The translations under genes were made by a program, and so were the position numbers. 64,000 nt of DNA from Pseudoflavonifractor sp. Marseille-P3106 (lineage in GTDB: Bacteria; Bacillota; Clostridia; Oscillospirales; Oscillospiraceae), in the NCBI GenBank assembly GCA_900169975.1, contig LT827119.1:62001-126000 (forward strand), in the 5' to 3' direction. Each line of letters opens with the position of its first letter. The first letter of the stretch is position 1. This document shows, one piece after another, positions 26,426-35,796 of this stretch. The notes below the pieces were generated by a model. That model did no database searches. It was not told the origin of the DNA and worked only from the letters and a program-made list of their open reading frames with translations.

Positions 26426-27433
26426 ATGAAACATCGCGTCTTTGCCTCAGCGCTGGCCCTGTCCCTGGCCCTCACCCTCTCCCCTGCTCTGGCGGCGGAG
26501 GGGGACGGGCGCTTCCCCGCGGTGAATTCCTATCCCGGCTATGCCGACGTGAAGGAGAGCGACTGGTTTTACGACAACGCCAGGCTCTGCTTCGAGATCG
26601 GCCTGATGCAGGGCACCCAGAACGGCTTTGAACCCAATAAGACTTTGACCATCGCGGAGTTGGCCGCCATCACCGCCCGGGTGCGCTCCGCGTTCATTGG
26701 CGTACCGATTCCCGATACCGGCCCCGCCCAGCCTTGGTATCAGGTCTATTTTGACTATCTGAGCGCGCCCGATGACAAAGCGGTTTCCAGCATCTGGGGC
26801 TTGGTAACACAGCGTTTTGACACGCCGGAGCTGGAGGCTACCCGGTACGACATGCTTTATTTCCTCGCCGCCGCTCTGGACAGCTTTACGGAGGAATTGC
26901 CCGCCATCAACAACATTCAGAACCTGCCTGACGTAGAGAGCGACAACCTCATCCTCTACTTCTACAACCGGGGCATTTTGACCGGCACCGACATCTATGG
27001 CACCTTCGCGGGGGACCGCACCCTCATGCGATCCGAGTGCGCTGGCATGGTGTCCCGCATCGCCCGGAGCGAGCTGCGGATGCCCTTCGTCCCAGCCGAT
27101 CATACCCTCTTCACCGCCGCCGGGGTCTCCCCCGACACGGTGCTTTTCCGGAATGGCCTGACTGCCGCCGATTACCTGCCCAGGGTGATGGCCCGCATCC
27201 AGACGATGGAACAGCGGGACGCGGCCTTGGGGGTGGCGTTCAACTGGTTCCACAAGGCTGAGGACGGTTCGACCTATTTAGACAGTGTAAAGCAGGGGGC
27301 CTTGTCGGATCTTGGCGTAACCAGGGCCGATGGGACCCAGGCCTATGCCGATTTTGATGTGCAGGTGTTTTACAGCCGGTATCTGGATCTGAGCGGGGCG
27401 GTGGATGAAATCGCCCCCGCTTCGCCCCGCTGA
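26426..27433 (+). CDS. Secreted protein with S-layer-homology-like domain
   Basis: A 335-residue exported protein. A clear signal peptide (KHRVFASALALSLALTLS, cleavage near ALA-AEG) is followed by SLH-like repeats: YADVKESDWFYDNARLCFEI with GLMQGTQNGFEPNKTLTIAE, and a later GILTGTDIYGTFAGDRTLMR segment. The C-terminal part has no motif I recognise. It probably binds the cell wall. It is 42 bases after hisS on the same strand and may be cotranscribed. Confidence 0.8.
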   Translation: MKHRVFASALALSLALTLSPALAAEGDGRFPAVNSYPGYADVKESDWFYDNARLCFEIGLMQGTQNGFEPNKTLTIAELAAITARVRSAFIGVPIPDTGPAQPWYQVYFDYLSAPDDKAVSSIWGLVTQRFDTPELEATRYDMLYFLAAALDSFTEELPAINNIQNLPDVESDNLILYFYNRGILTGTDIYGTFAGDRTLMRSECAGMVSRIARSELRMPFVPADHTLFTAAGVSPDTVLFRNGLTAADYLPRVMARIQTMEQRDAALGVAFNWFHKAEDGSTYLDSVKQGALSDLGVTRADGTQAYADFDVQVFYSRYLDLSGAVDEIAPASPR

Positions 27434-27568
27434 CGGCGCGCGCCGGACCGGCCGGAGGAGGGCTCCCCTTTTCTGCGTATGCCCCGCAGCCTCTGCCAGC
27501 GGGCCCTTCTTTGGAGCATCCCAATCGTACGCTAAAAGACAAATGATATAATTTGGAGATGATTTTGC

Positions 27569-29365
27569 ATGGATCAAGTGAAAACTGCCTACCGCAGCCA
27601 CACCTGCGGCGAGCTGCGGATGGCCCAGGCGGGCCAGAGCGTGACTCTGGCGGGCTTTTTGGAGAACTTCCGGGAAGTGGGCGCGGGCCTCGGCTTTGCC
27701 GTGCTGCGGGACTTCTACGGTACCACACAGGTGGTGTGTGAGACCGAGGAGATGGTGAAGACCTTCAAAGCCCTCAACAAGGAGTCCACCGTGCAGGTGG
27801 CGGGCACGGTGCGGGAGCGGGATTCCAAGAACCCCAAGCTGCCCACCGGCGAGATCGAGGTGGTGCCCACCGCCGTTACCGTCCTGGGAAAGTGCCGCCA
27901 CAATGAGCTTCCCTTCCCCGTCAACCGCAGCCGGGAAGCCGACGAGGCCGCGCGGCTCAAGTACCGCTACCTCGACCTGCGCAACCCTGATGTGAAGAAG
28001 AATATCCTTCTCCGCTCCCAGGTGGTGGCCGCCCTGCGGTCGGCCATGATCGACCACGGCTTCCTGGAGATCACCACCCCCATTCTCACCGCCTCCTCTC
28101 CCGAGGGCGCGCGGGACTATCTGGTGCCCTCCCGGAAGCACCCGGGCAAGTTCTACGCTCTGCCACAGGCTCCCCAGCAGTTCAAGCAGCTGCTGATGGC
28201 CTCCGGCTTCGACAAGTATTTCCAGATCGCCCCCTGCTTCCGGGACGAGGACGCCCGGGGCGACCGCTCCCCCGGCGAGTTCTACCAGCTGGACATGGAG
28301 ATGGCCTTCGCCGGACAGGAGGACGTGTTCGCGGTGCTGGAGGACGTGCTGCCGCCGGTGTTCGCCAAGTACGGCGCCTACGGCACCGCCTCCTCCGCCC
28401 CCTTTGTCCGCATCCCCTACGCCGAGGCCATGGAGAAATACGGCTCGGACAAGCCCGACCTGCGGATCGACCTCACCGTTCAGGACGCCACCGGGCTTCT
28501 GGCCGACTGCGGCTTTGAGCCCTTTGCCGGGAACACGGTGAAGGCCGTGGTGGTCAGCGGCTTTGCCGGCACCCGGAAGCAGATCGACAAGCTGTGCGCC
28601 GACGTGGAGGTGCAGGCCGGGAACAAGGCCTACTGGTTCCGGCTGGACGAGAACGGCGAGCTGGTGGGCGGCATCTCCAAGTTCGTGCAGGAGAAGAAGG
28701 CGGCCGTGATCGAGGCCCTGGGCCTCACCCCCGGCTGCTTCGTGGGCCTGTCCGCCGGGAAGCCGGGCGCGGCACAAAAGACCGCGGGCGTGCTGGTCAA
28801 GACGCTGGGCGCTTTCTGCCCCAATCACTTCAAGAAAGAGCAGTACGCCTTCTGCTGGATCGTGGACTTCCCCATGTACGAGATCGGCGAGGAGTCCGGG
28901 GCGCTGGAATTCTGCCACAATCCCTTTTCCATGCCCGCCGGCGGTCTGGAGGTGCTGAAGCAGGCGGCCGACGGGGCCGTCGATCCCCTCACCATCACCG
29001 CCGACCAGTACGATCTGGTGTGCAACGGCGTGGAGCTCTCCTCCGGCGCGGTGCGGAACCACGACCCGGAGATCATGGTGGAGGCCTTCCAGCTGGTGGG
29101 CCTGGGCGAGGAAGACGTAAAGGCCAAGTTCCCCGCCATGTATAACGCCTTTACCTACGGAGCGCCCCCCCATGCCGGGATCGCCCCGGGGGTGGACCGC
29201 ATGGTGATGCTCCTGGCCGGCGAAGACTCCATCCGGGAGATCATCCCCTTCCCCATGAACAAGAACGCCCAGGACCTGATGATGGACGCCCCCGGGGTGG
29301 TCACCCAGGCTCAGCTGGACGAGCTGCACATCACCATCGCCAAGACCGGCGCGGAATCAATCTGA
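27569..29365 (+). CDS. aspS: Aspartyl-tRNA synthetase (AspRS, bacterial type)
   Basis: A 598-residue class II synthetase of bacterial size. The N-terminal OB-fold anticodon domain (about 1-110) starts YRSHTCGELRMAQAGQSVTL. The catalytic domain holds the motif 2 region QIAPCFRDEDARGDRSPGEF and the bacterial GAD insert domain (about 290-420). Motif 3 is GIAPGVDRMVMLLAGEDSIR. Whether it is discriminating or also charges tRNA-Asn cannot be told by eye. A good terminator follows at 29370-29409. A TATAAT at 27547-27552 may be its -10 box, but no clear -35 is seen. Confidence 0.96.
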   Translation: MDQVKTAYRSHTCGELRMAQAGQSVTLAGFLENFREVGAGLGFAVLRDFYGTTQVVCETEEMVKTFKALNKESTVQVAGTVRERDSKNPKLPTGEIEVVPTAVTVLGKCRHNELPFPVNRSREADEAARLKYRYLDLRNPDVKKNILLRSQVVAALRSAMIDHGFLEITTPILTASSPEGARDYLVPSRKHPGKFYALPQAPQQFKQLLMASGFDKYFQIAPCFRDEDARGDRSPGEFYQLDMEMAFAGQEDVFAVLEDVLPPVFAKYGAYGTASSAPFVRIPYAEAMEKYGSDKPDLRIDLTVQDATGLLADCGFEPFAGNTVKAVVVSGFAGTRKQIDKLCADVEVQAGNKAYWFRLDENGELVGGISKFVQEKKAAVIEALGLTPGCFVGLSAGKPGAAQKTAGVLVKTLGAFCPNHFKKEQYAFCWIVDFPMYEIGEESGALEFCHNPFSMPAGGLEVLKQAADGAVDPLTITADQYDLVCNGVELSSGAVRNHDPEIMVEAFQLVGLGEEDVKAKFPAMYNAFTYGAPPHAGIAPGVDRMVMLLAGEDSIREIIPFPMNKNAQDLMMDAPGVVTQAQLDELHITIAKTGAESI

Positions 29366-29369
29366 CAGA

Positions 29370-29409
29370 AAACGCGGAGCTCTCACCTGTGGGCGAGAGC
29401 TCCGCGTTT
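29370..29409 (+). terminator. Terminator after aspS
   Basis: A 15-bp stem AAACGCGGAGCTCTC/GAGAGCTCCGCGTTT with a ten-base loop, starting a few bases after the aspS stop codon. Confidence 0.85.
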
Positions 29410-29467
29410 CTCATTGATAAGGGGAAGGAGGGAAATGCTCTGGAACGCGACCGAAATCCGGAAAAAT

Positions 29468-29776
29468 TTATTCCGATCTGTCCTCCAGCATAGCATCCAA
29501 AAAACGGAAAAGCGCGTTCTTTTGGTAAGGGGTCAACTGCTCCAGACGGCGGTCGAACCCATCTTCAGGGGGTTCTTCCCCCGGCCAGTCAAAAAAGGTC
29601 TTCAGGGAGATCCCCATGGCGTCGCACACCAAGGCAAGGCTCTCCACCGAGATGCCCTTTTCTCCCAGTTCCACCGCCCGCAGAAAGCTCTGGGAAAGCC
29701 CGCACAGATTGGCCAGCCGATTGGTGCTCCAGCCCTTTCTCTCCCGCAGGACGATGATCCGCTTTCCTATCTCCAT
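29468..29776 (-). CDS. XRE-family helix-turn-helix regulator (102 residues)
   Basis: A small cytoplasmic DNA-binding protein. The HTH covers about residues 8-62 (IVLRERKGWSTNRLANLCGL then SQSFLRAVELGEKGISVESL), the Cro/CI type fold. A short acidic C-terminal tail (about 65-102) may mediate dimerisation. It is divergent from a 65-residue gene across a 115-base AT-rich gap, a layout typical of a regulator next to its own target. Its target is unknown. Confidence 0.85.
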   Translation of the reverse strand: MEIGKRIIVLRERKGWSTNRLANLCGLSQSFLRAVELGEKGISVESLALVCDAMGISLKTFFDWPGEEPPEDGFDRRLEQLTPYQKNALFRFLDAMLEDRSE

Positions 29777-29891
29777 AAAAATACCTCAATCTTTTTTATT
29801 ATAACAATAGCAAAAAAGACGCCCTATATTTACATCTATAAAAATATATGCTATATTTATAGATATTATCATAGCGTGGAGGAGGAGACGC

Positions 29892-30089
29892 ATGGATCAA
29901 GACAGGAAACCACGGGCACAATCGTTCTCTGGCCGGGAGATGCCCCTGGCCCAGATGGATGAACTGGATGCGCTTATGGAGCGGTATCAGGCGTTCAGCG
30001 ATGAAACGCTGGCCCGGTGGATGAGCGTGGTCACAGGCACCCACCGCCGCGCCATGGCCGCTGTCCTGAAGGAGCGGGGGCAGAATTGA
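29892..30089 (+). CDS. Small soluble protein of unknown function (65 residues)
   Basis: An open frame with GGAGGAGGAG just before the ATG and a terminator directly after the stop. It encodes a charged 65-residue helical protein (MDELDALMERYQAFSDETLA central). It is divergent from the XRE regulator and probably controlled by it. No known family is recognised; no toxin or antitoxin signature is evident. Confidence 0.65.
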   Translation: MDQDRKPRAQSFSGREMPLAQMDELDALMERYQAFSDETLARWMSVVTGTHRRAMAAVLKERGQN

Positions 30090-30097
30090 ACAGCAGC

Positions 30098-30134
30098 AAA
30101 AGGGATCCCCGCCAGCGGCGGGGATCCCTTTTTT
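30098..30134. terminator. Bidirectional terminator
   Basis: A 16-bp stem AAAAGGGATCCCCGCC/GGCGGGGATCCCTTTT with a 3-base loop and T-runs on both strands, between the 65-residue gene and the converging LtaS-like gene. Confidence 0.9.
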
Positions 30135-32113
30135 ATCTGTTTTCAAAATCATAGGCAAAATGGTGGTGCCAGAAGTAATCCATTGCCCGATAGCGGCGGA
30201 TCAGCTCCGCGTTCTCCGGGGTCAGTTCGGTGGTGAGGACGCCGTCCTCCAGATAGCGGCCGGAGGCGTGGACCACGCTCACCCGGTCCAGAACGGGATC
30301 GATGGCCTGGAGATAGGCCGGGCCCTCCCAGCCGCAGAGGCGAAAGACCTCGTTCATCAGAAAGCTGGGGCCCAGCGTGGGGCCCTCGCCCTGAAAGCCG
30401 TTCCCCAGGACCGCCTTGGCGGCGTCGTTGGCCCAGATGATGTACCGGGTGGAGTAGTAGTTCAGGAAGCCGTCCTGGCTGTCCAGGTCAAAGTCCAGCC
30501 CCATGGCCTTGTAGACGCTGTTGCCGTCTCCCATCCAGGGGTTGTGGTCCCCGAAGAGGACCAGCACCACCGGCTCGGCGTCGGCCCGCAGGGCGTCGGT
30601 GAGGGCCTTCAGATGTTTGCCCGTGTTGGCGATGGAGCCGAAGTAGTTTTCCAGAATGCACTGTTCCTCGGCGGTGTAGCGGCCGTCGTTGACCACATAG
30701 TCGCCCGGCTCGCCCCAGTAGAGCTGCCCGCTGTCGTAGGGGCCGTGGCCCTGGTAGGTGACGGAGAAGCTGAAGTAAGGCCGCTCCCCCGCCGTGCCCG
30801 CCCGGTAGGCCTCCAGAAGCTCCGGGAAAAAGACGTCGTCCATGGCCAAGCCGCCGCCCGTGAGTTCCCCAAAGTGGTTTTCCACATAGGCGTATCGCGC
30901 AAAGCCCAGGTTCTCGTTGATGTTCTTCCGGTTATAGAACCAGTTGTAGCAGGGGTGCATCCCCTCCACCGTGTAGCCCTGGGAGCGGAAGTACCAGGGG
31001 TAGGAGTTGGTGTCGCTCCGGAAGGAGCCCAGCGCGCTGCTGCCGGTGAGGAAGCACCGCTCGGTGTCCACCGTGCCCCCGGCGAAAATATTGGTCACCA
31101 GGGTGCCGGACACCCCTTCGGCTTCCAGCGCGTGCCAGGCGGCATAGACGTCGGAGGAGAGCTCGGGCACCCCAAACCGGGTGAAGTCGTTATAGGCCTC
31201 CAGCATGATGCCCATCACGTTGACCTTCTTGTCCTCCGGGATGTCGGCGTCGGCATAGCGGCCCAGAAGCTCCGCGGCCTCCTGCGCCCGGTAGCCCGCG
31301 GGGGGCGTATCCACGGCGGCGGTGACGCTGTGGAAAAAGGGATAGAGAAAGCCCCGGGCCAGATACTGCTGGGTGGAGGACCAGCGGTTGACCAGCCGTT
31401 CATAATAGGCAGTGTGGACGTCATAGATCACATCGTCCAGGCATACCGCCGTGGTCAGAGCGGCTCCTGTGGCCGCCAGCAGGACTCCCGCGGCCCGGCC
31501 CCGCCTCCCCCAGTCCAGCCTTGTAGAAGATGTAGATCCTGATGATTTTTTTTTATAAGGGAAAGAGCGGAAAAGAACGGAACCCCATGTCCGTTGGGGA
31601 GGAAATTGTGAAAAAAAAAAAGAGCTGCCCCGGGCCGAGGAAGAGTGAGGACACCCACCCCCCCGCCACGGTGAAGATGACGAGCCCGAGCTTCCAGTCC
31701 AGAAACAGGCGGTACTTGCCCGCCATATCCCGCACCTCCTTGAGCAGCAGCAGGTCGCCGAACATGAGGGGGTCGTCCCGGAACATCAGCTTGTAGTAGT
31801 TGCCCGCGGAGAGGCCCAGCAGGACCCCGGCGGTGAAGCCGAAGGAGGCCCCCGGCCGGCCGGTGAGCGCGTAGAGGAGCAGGATCATGACCACAGGTGG
31901 CAGGAGGTTCAAAAGGAGGATCCGGGGACATTCCAGATATCCCAGCGCCAGGCGCAGGCTGTACGGGCCCGGGGCCAGCAGCAGGGAATCAAGGCCGACC
32001 CCCACGCCCGCCAGCGCCATGATCCCGACGTTCCACGTCCAGAAGGCCGCCCGGCGCCCCCGGGAGGCGCCGGGCTCCGGCCGGGTCTGGAACAGAAACG
32101 GACGGCCCGTCAA
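30133..32113 (-). CDS. LtaS-family membrane phosphoglycerol transferase / sulfatase-like protein, reading frame broken
   Basis: Two frames together make one lipoteichoic-acid-synthase-like protein. The 5' part (32113 to about 31625) encodes membrane helices ([38 protein letters not shown]). The 3' part (from about 31520 to 30133) continues with another helix ([14 protein letters not shown]) and the extracellular alkaline-phosphatase-fold domain: [14 protein letters not shown], with the expected Thr nucleophile, and [15 protein letters not shown] with metal-site residues. Between them lies an AT-rich patch that breaks the frame. Removing it would join LFLGPGQ to LDWGRRG. The TTG start overlapping the glyS stop is uncertain. 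In cells such proteins polymerise wall glycerol-phosphate or modify lipids. Confidence 0.75.
31523..31622. other. AT-rich homopolymer patch interrupting the LtaS-like gene
   Basis: Within a gene of about 65 % GC there are roughly 100 bases that are AT-rich, with runs of nine T (about 31546-31554) and eleven A (about 31611-31621). Neither reading frame across it is plausible protein. The minus strand has a CTTTCCCTTATAAAAA segment that loosely resembles the Nextera mosaic end, and GGATCTACAT resembles the P5 end, but the match is too weak to call. It is most likely sequencing or assembly noise. Confidence 0.5.
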
Positions 32114-33528
32114 AACCGGATCTTCTCCTGAAGATACGTCTTGAGCGCGGTGACGGGGATCCGGGTCTGCTCCATGGAATCCCGCTCCCGGATGGTGACG
32201 CAGTGGTCGGCCTCCTCGGTCTCGCTGCCCACGGTCTGGAAGTCCACGGTGATGCAGAAGGGGGTGCCGATCTCGTCCTGACGGCGGTAGCGCTTGCCGA
32301 TGGAGCCGGCGTCGTCGAAGTCCACCATGAAGTCGCCGGAGAGCTCCTCAAAGATCTTGCGGGCGGGCTCGGAGAGCTTCTTGGACAGGGGCAGGACGGC
32401 CGCCTTGAAGGGAGCCAGAGCGGGATGGAGCCGCAGGACGGTGCGCACGTCGTTCTTGGCGGCGTCCACCACCTCCTCGTCGTAGGCTTCCACCAGGAAA
32501 GCCAGAGCCATCCGGTCGGCGCCCAGAGAGGGCTCGATGACGTAGGGGATATAGTGCTCGTTCTTCTCCTGATCGTAGTAGGTCAGGTCCTTACCCGAGT
32601 GTTCCTGATGCTGCTTGAGGTCGTAGTCGGTGCGGTCGGCCACGCCCCACAGCTCGCCCCAGCCGAAGGGGAACAGGAACTCGAAGTCGGTGGTGGCCTT
32701 GGAGTAGAAGGCCAGCTCCTCGGCCTCGTGGTCTCTCAGCCGGAGGTTTTCCTCCTTGATGCCCAGGTTGATGAGCCAGTCGTGGCAGTAGGAGCGCCAG
32801 TACTGGAACCACTCCAGGTCGGTGCCGGGCTGGCAGAAGAACTCCAGCTCCATCTGCTCAAACTCCCGGATGCGGAAGATGAAGTTGCCCGGGGTGATCT
32901 CGTTGCGGAAGGACTTGCCCACCTGGCAGACGCCGAAGGGCAGCTTCTTCCGGGTGGTCCGCTGGATGGCCGGGAAGTTGACAAAGATGCCCTGGGCGGT
33001 CTCGGGCCGGAGGTAGACCTCGGAGGAGTTGTCCTCGGTGACGCCCTGGTGGGTCTTGAACATAAGGTTGAACTTGCGGATGTCGGTGAAATCGGACTTG
33101 CCGCAGCCCGGGCAGGTGACGCCGTTGTCCCGGATGAAGGCCACCAGCTCTTCGTTGGTCATGGCCTCCACATTCACGTCGGCGCGGGCGTTCCCGGCGC
33201 ACCAGGCCTCGATGAGCTTGTCGGCCCGGTGGCGCATCTTGCACGCCTTGCAGTCGATGAGGGGGTCGTTGAAGGTGGAGACGTGGCCGGAGGCCACCCA
33301 CACCTCGGGGTTCATGAGGATGGCGGCGTCCAGGCCCACGTTGTAGGGGCTCTCCTGGACAAACTTTTTCCACCAGGCCCGCTTGACGTTGTTTTTGAAC
33401 TCCACGCCCAGAGGGCCGTAGTCCCAGGAGTTGGCCAGGCCGCCGTAGATCTCGCTGCCGGGGTAGACAAAGCCGCGGCCCTTGCAGAGGGCCACGATCT
33501 GGTCCATGGTTTTTTCGGTGTTTTTCAT
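32110..33528 (-). CDS. glyS: Glycyl-tRNA synthetase, single-chain (alpha2) type
   Basis: A 472-residue class II GlyRS of the eukaryote/archaea-like type, used by many Firmicutes instead of GlyQ/GlyS. The start [19 protein letters not shown] is at the ATG complementary to 33526-33528 with AGGAGTG upstream. The catalytic core has [20 protein letters not shown], the motif 2 region [20 protein letters not shown] and the motif 3 region [17 protein letters not shown]. The C-terminal anticodon-binding domain is HGTP type. A T-box leader precedes it. Confidence 0.96.
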   Translation of the reverse strand: MKNTEKTMDQIVALCKGRGFVYPGSEIYGGLANSWDYGPLGVEFKNNVKRAWWKKFVQESPYNVGLDAAILMNPEVWVASGHVSTFNDPLIDCKACKMRHRADKLIEAWCAGNARADVNVEAMTNEELVAFIRDNGVTCPGCGKSDFTDIRKFNLMFKTHQGVTEDNSSEVYLRPETAQGIFVNFPAIQRTTRKKLPFGVCQVGKSFRNEITPGNFIFRIREFEQMELEFFCQPGTDLEWFQYWRSYCHDWLINLGIKEENLRLRDHEAEELAFYSKATTDFEFLFPFGWGELWGVADRTDYDLKQHQEHSGKDLTYYDQEKNEHYIPYVIEPSLGADRMALAFLVEAYDEEVVDAAKNDVRTVLRLHPALAPFKAAVLPLSKKLSEPARKIFEELSGDFMVDFDDAGSIGKRYRRQDEIGTPFCITVDFQTVGSETEEADHCVTIRERDSMEQTRIPVTALKTYLQEKIRF

Positions 33529-33589
33529 GGGGAACACTCCTCGCTCTATTTTAAATTTGGTTTTTCGTGTGACGGCGGAAGCCTCAGGC

Positions 33590-33858
33590 AAAAAAGAACG
33601 CCCCGAGCCGCTTGGCTCAGGGCGAACAGATTGTCCGTGTTTCCACCTGAATTCGGAGAGGTGTCTCTCCGCTCTCATACCCGGTAACGGCGGGGTCCGG
33701 CAGGGCATTTCCGCCCCGCGGTTCGCGGGCGCCTTCCACACTCCCCAGGGGGCCTTGCAGCTTCCGGCCTCTCTCTGCTGCTGGGGCGGGCGTGTACTCT
33801 TCCCGGTCATCACTTTGATATCGTGAGGTATTCTATCACCTTTTGCCGGCAGCGTCAA
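33590..33858 (-). ncRNA. T-box leader and promoter of glyS
   Basis: On the minus strand: a promoter TTGACG (33853-33858), 17-base spacer, TAGAAT (33830-33835); then a 5' stem I region containing GTGATGACCGGGAAGAGTA; the T-box sequence CAGGTGGAAACACGG (about 33635-33650); and a terminator stem GAACGCCCCGAGCC with TTTTTT near 33590-33624. This is the standard layout for control by uncharged tRNA-Gly. The specifier is expected to be a glycine codon (GGC); its exact position was not fixed. Confidence 0.85.
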
Positions 33859-34372
33859 GAGGGGAGGGCGGTTCGGCGCCGGCGCCTTTCCCGGGGAATT
33901 TCTCCATCCAGTAGTGGTCGTGGTCCTCTTCCCGTTTCACGCCGTTTTCGTATGTGTAGCCCAGCTTTTGATAAAACGTGTGGGCGGTGAGGGAGGCGGA
34001 GACCACTACCCGCGCGGCGCGTTGGAAAGCGGGGTCGGCCTCCAGCACGGCCATCATCTCCCGGCCGATGCCCTTCCCCTCCAGGTCTGGGCGGACGTAG
34101 ACCGAGCGGATCTCCAGCGCGCCGGGCCGGCCCTCCGAGGGGGCCACTGCCCCGCAGGCGGCCAGCTTGCCCTCCCAAAGCCCCACGTAAAAATGGCAGT
34201 CAGGGCTGTCGGCGAAGGCGGCCAGCTGGGCGGGGCCGTAGCGCTTGACATAGTCCAGGAGGTAAGCTTCCTCATAGTCCCGGATGTTGACCTCCAGCAT
34301 GACTCGCCGGATCAGTTCCACCACCTGGGGATACTCAGCCCGCCAAACAGGCCGGATCACGAGCTTATCCAT
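33836..34372 (-). CDS. GNAT-family N-acetyltransferase
   Basis: A 178-residue acetyltransferase. The start is the ATG complementary to 34370-34372 with GGGAGG upstream; an earlier in-frame ATG lies within the previous gene. The acetyl-CoA-binding motif A is [20 protein letters not shown] (about residues 86-105), and YQKLGYTYE near 140 is motif B. N-terminal residues [18 protein letters not shown] fit RimI-like enzymes. The acceptor substrate is unknown. Its 3' end overlaps the glyS promoter spacer and its start overlaps the YihY gene end. Confidence 0.87.
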   Translation of the reverse strand: MDKLVIRPVWRAEYPQVVELIRRVMLEVNIRDYEEAYLLDYVKRYGPAQLAAFADSPDCHFYVGLWEGKLAACGAVAPSEGRPGALEIRSVYVRPDLEGKGIGREMMAVLEADPAFQRAARVVVSASLTAHTFYQKLGYTYENGVKREEDHDHYWMEKFPGKGAGAEPPSPLDAAGKR

Positions 34373-35246
34373 GGTTTTCCTCCCTTCGGATGATATGCCC
34401 CTGGGCACGGCGCTTTTTTCGGCCGTACCAGACGCGGTTGACGCAGTTGCCCAGAATCAGGATGTTGCCGCACAGGTAGAGCCAGACCATGAGGATGATC
34501 ACCGAGGCCAGGGACCCGTAGACCAGGGAGTAGCGGGAGGACAGGCCGATAAACCAGGAGAAGAGCACCGAGGCCAGCACCAGGGCCGCCGAGGCCAGCA
34601 GGGCCCCGGTGAAGAGCGGGGCGGCGGGCTTTTCCCGGGGCGCGGTGGCCCGGTAAAGGAGCATCACAAAGGCCAGCACCAGACAGAACAGGATCAAAAA
34701 GCGCATCCACTGCCAGTTCCAGGGCAGGACTACATTTTGCAGGCGGGGGATCTGCTGGATCAAATTTTCCAGCAGGTGAAAGAACCAGCTTCCGGTGAGC
34801 ACCACCGCCAGAGACAGGTAGATGGTCAGCAGAAACAGGATGGAAAAGGCCACGCTGGCTACGATCTGCCAAAGGCCGGTGTAGCTCTTCCGGCCGTAAA
34901 TGTCGTCCATCACATTCATGAGGGAGCGCATGGCCGCTGAAGCGGAGAACAGCATCATCATGATGCCGCCCACCAGCAGGGCGTGGGACTGGTTGGTGGT
35001 GATGTAGCCCACATACTCGGTCAACACCGCCAGCGCCTCTTCTGGAATAATGAGCTCGGCCTCCCGCAGCAGACCCGCCACATCCAGGTGAAGGGTGCCG
35101 ATGACCGCGTTGATGCAGATAAGAGCTGGAAAAAAGGAGAGGATCAGAAAGTAAGCCAGCTCCGCCGCCGAGCGGGACACCCGCTTGGTGAAATAGAGAT
35201 CGGCGATTTCCAGCATAAATCGGATCAAGTTTCCCACTCTGCGCAA
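34365..35246 (-). CDS. YihY/BrkB-family membrane protein
   Basis: About 293 residues with six membrane segments. The conserved first helix is AELAYFLILSFFPALICINA, then SHALLVGGIMMMLFSASAAM, and a C-terminal pair ending with SVIILMVWLYLCGNILILGN. This family was once called ribonuclease BN by mistake; its role is unsettled. The start is uncertain: TTG at 35246 has GGAAGGGGG at good distance and is chosen; a longer version from TTG at 35285 would begin at the rpsT terminator. Confidence 0.85.
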   Translation of the reverse strand: MRRVGNLIRFMLEIADLYFTKRVSRSAAELAYFLILSFFPALICINAVIGTLHLDVAGLLREAELIIPEEALAVLTEYVGYITTNQSHALLVGGIMMMLFSASAAMRSLMNVMDDIYGRKSYTGLWQIVASVAFSILFLLTIYLSLAVVLTGSWFFHLLENLIQQIPRLQNVVLPWNWQWMRFLILFCLVLAFVMLLYRATAPREKPAAPLFTGALLASAALVLASVLFSWFIGLSSRYSLVYGSLASVIILMVWLYLCGNILILGNCVNRVWYGRKKRRAQGHIIRREENHG

Positions 35247-35287
35247 GCGGTTTTCCCCCTTCCAAAAACTGCGCACAAAAGACAAAA

Positions 35288-35313
35288 AACCGCCTGCTCC
35301 AGAGCAGGCGGTT
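35288..35313 (-). terminator. Terminator after rpsT
   Basis: An 11-12-bp stem AACCGCCTGCT/AGCAGGCGGTT followed by TTTTTT on the minus strand, 24 bases past the rpsT stop codon. Confidence 0.9.
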
Positions 35314-35336
35314 CGTTGCTACCTGAATTGCAAGCC

Positions 35337-35600
35337 TTAAGCCAGCTTGGTGAGCTTCAGGGTCATGCCGCTCTTCTTGTGCGCGGCGTTGTTCTTGTGC
35401 AGAATCCCGTGGCAGACAGCCTTATCCACAGCCTTGACAGCCATCTTGTAAGCGCCCTCGGCCTCGCTGCGGTTGCCTTCCGCCACCGCGGCCTCGAACC
35501 TCTTGATGTCGGTCTTCAGGGCAGACCGAGCGGCCTTGTTCTGCAGAGCCTTGGCCTTGTTCACCAGAACACGCTTTTTGGCAGACTTAATGTTCGGCAA
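35337..35600 (-). CDS. rpsT: Ribosomal protein S20
   Basis: An 87-residue, lysine- and alanine-rich protein of the 30S subunit. The start is TTG at 35600, giving (M)PNIKSAKKRVLVNKAKALQN, the usual S20 N-terminus, with AGGAGG 8 bases upstream; the GTG three codons earlier would add residues not seen in the family. Weak start codons are common for S20 and are linked to autogenous control. It has its own terminator. Confidence 0.96.
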   Translation of the reverse strand: MPNIKSAKKRVLVNKAKALQNKAARSALKTDIKRFEAAVAEGNRSEAEGAYKMAVKAVDKAVCHGILHKNNAAHKKSGMTLKLTKLA

Positions 35601-35796
35601 ACCAAACACCTCCTCCGAATGACGAATTTGAGACGTAGAATCTCCATGCAGGTATCTATTCTAGCAGACATTCTCTTAGAAATCAAGATTTATTTTAAAT
35701 TTTTCTGATTTTTTCGGATAGGAGAAGGATTTTCGCAAAAAATAGTACCGTTGTTTGGATAAAATACTATATCTTGGGGGACAAGGAGGACAAAAT

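Noticed and set aside
29468-30089. Toxin-antitoxin pair (XRE gene and 65-residue gene)
   Set aside because: The genes are divergent, and the 65-residue protein lacks known toxin features.
31523-31622. A third Nextera adapter in the LtaS-like gene
   Set aside because: Only short partial matches; below the level seen in the other two sites, so it is reported as a low-quality patch only.
33529-33858. N-terminal extension of GlyRS by about 110 residues
   Set aside because: The extension covers the T-box leader and promoter; the ATG at 33528 has a good ribosome site and gives the normal N-terminus.
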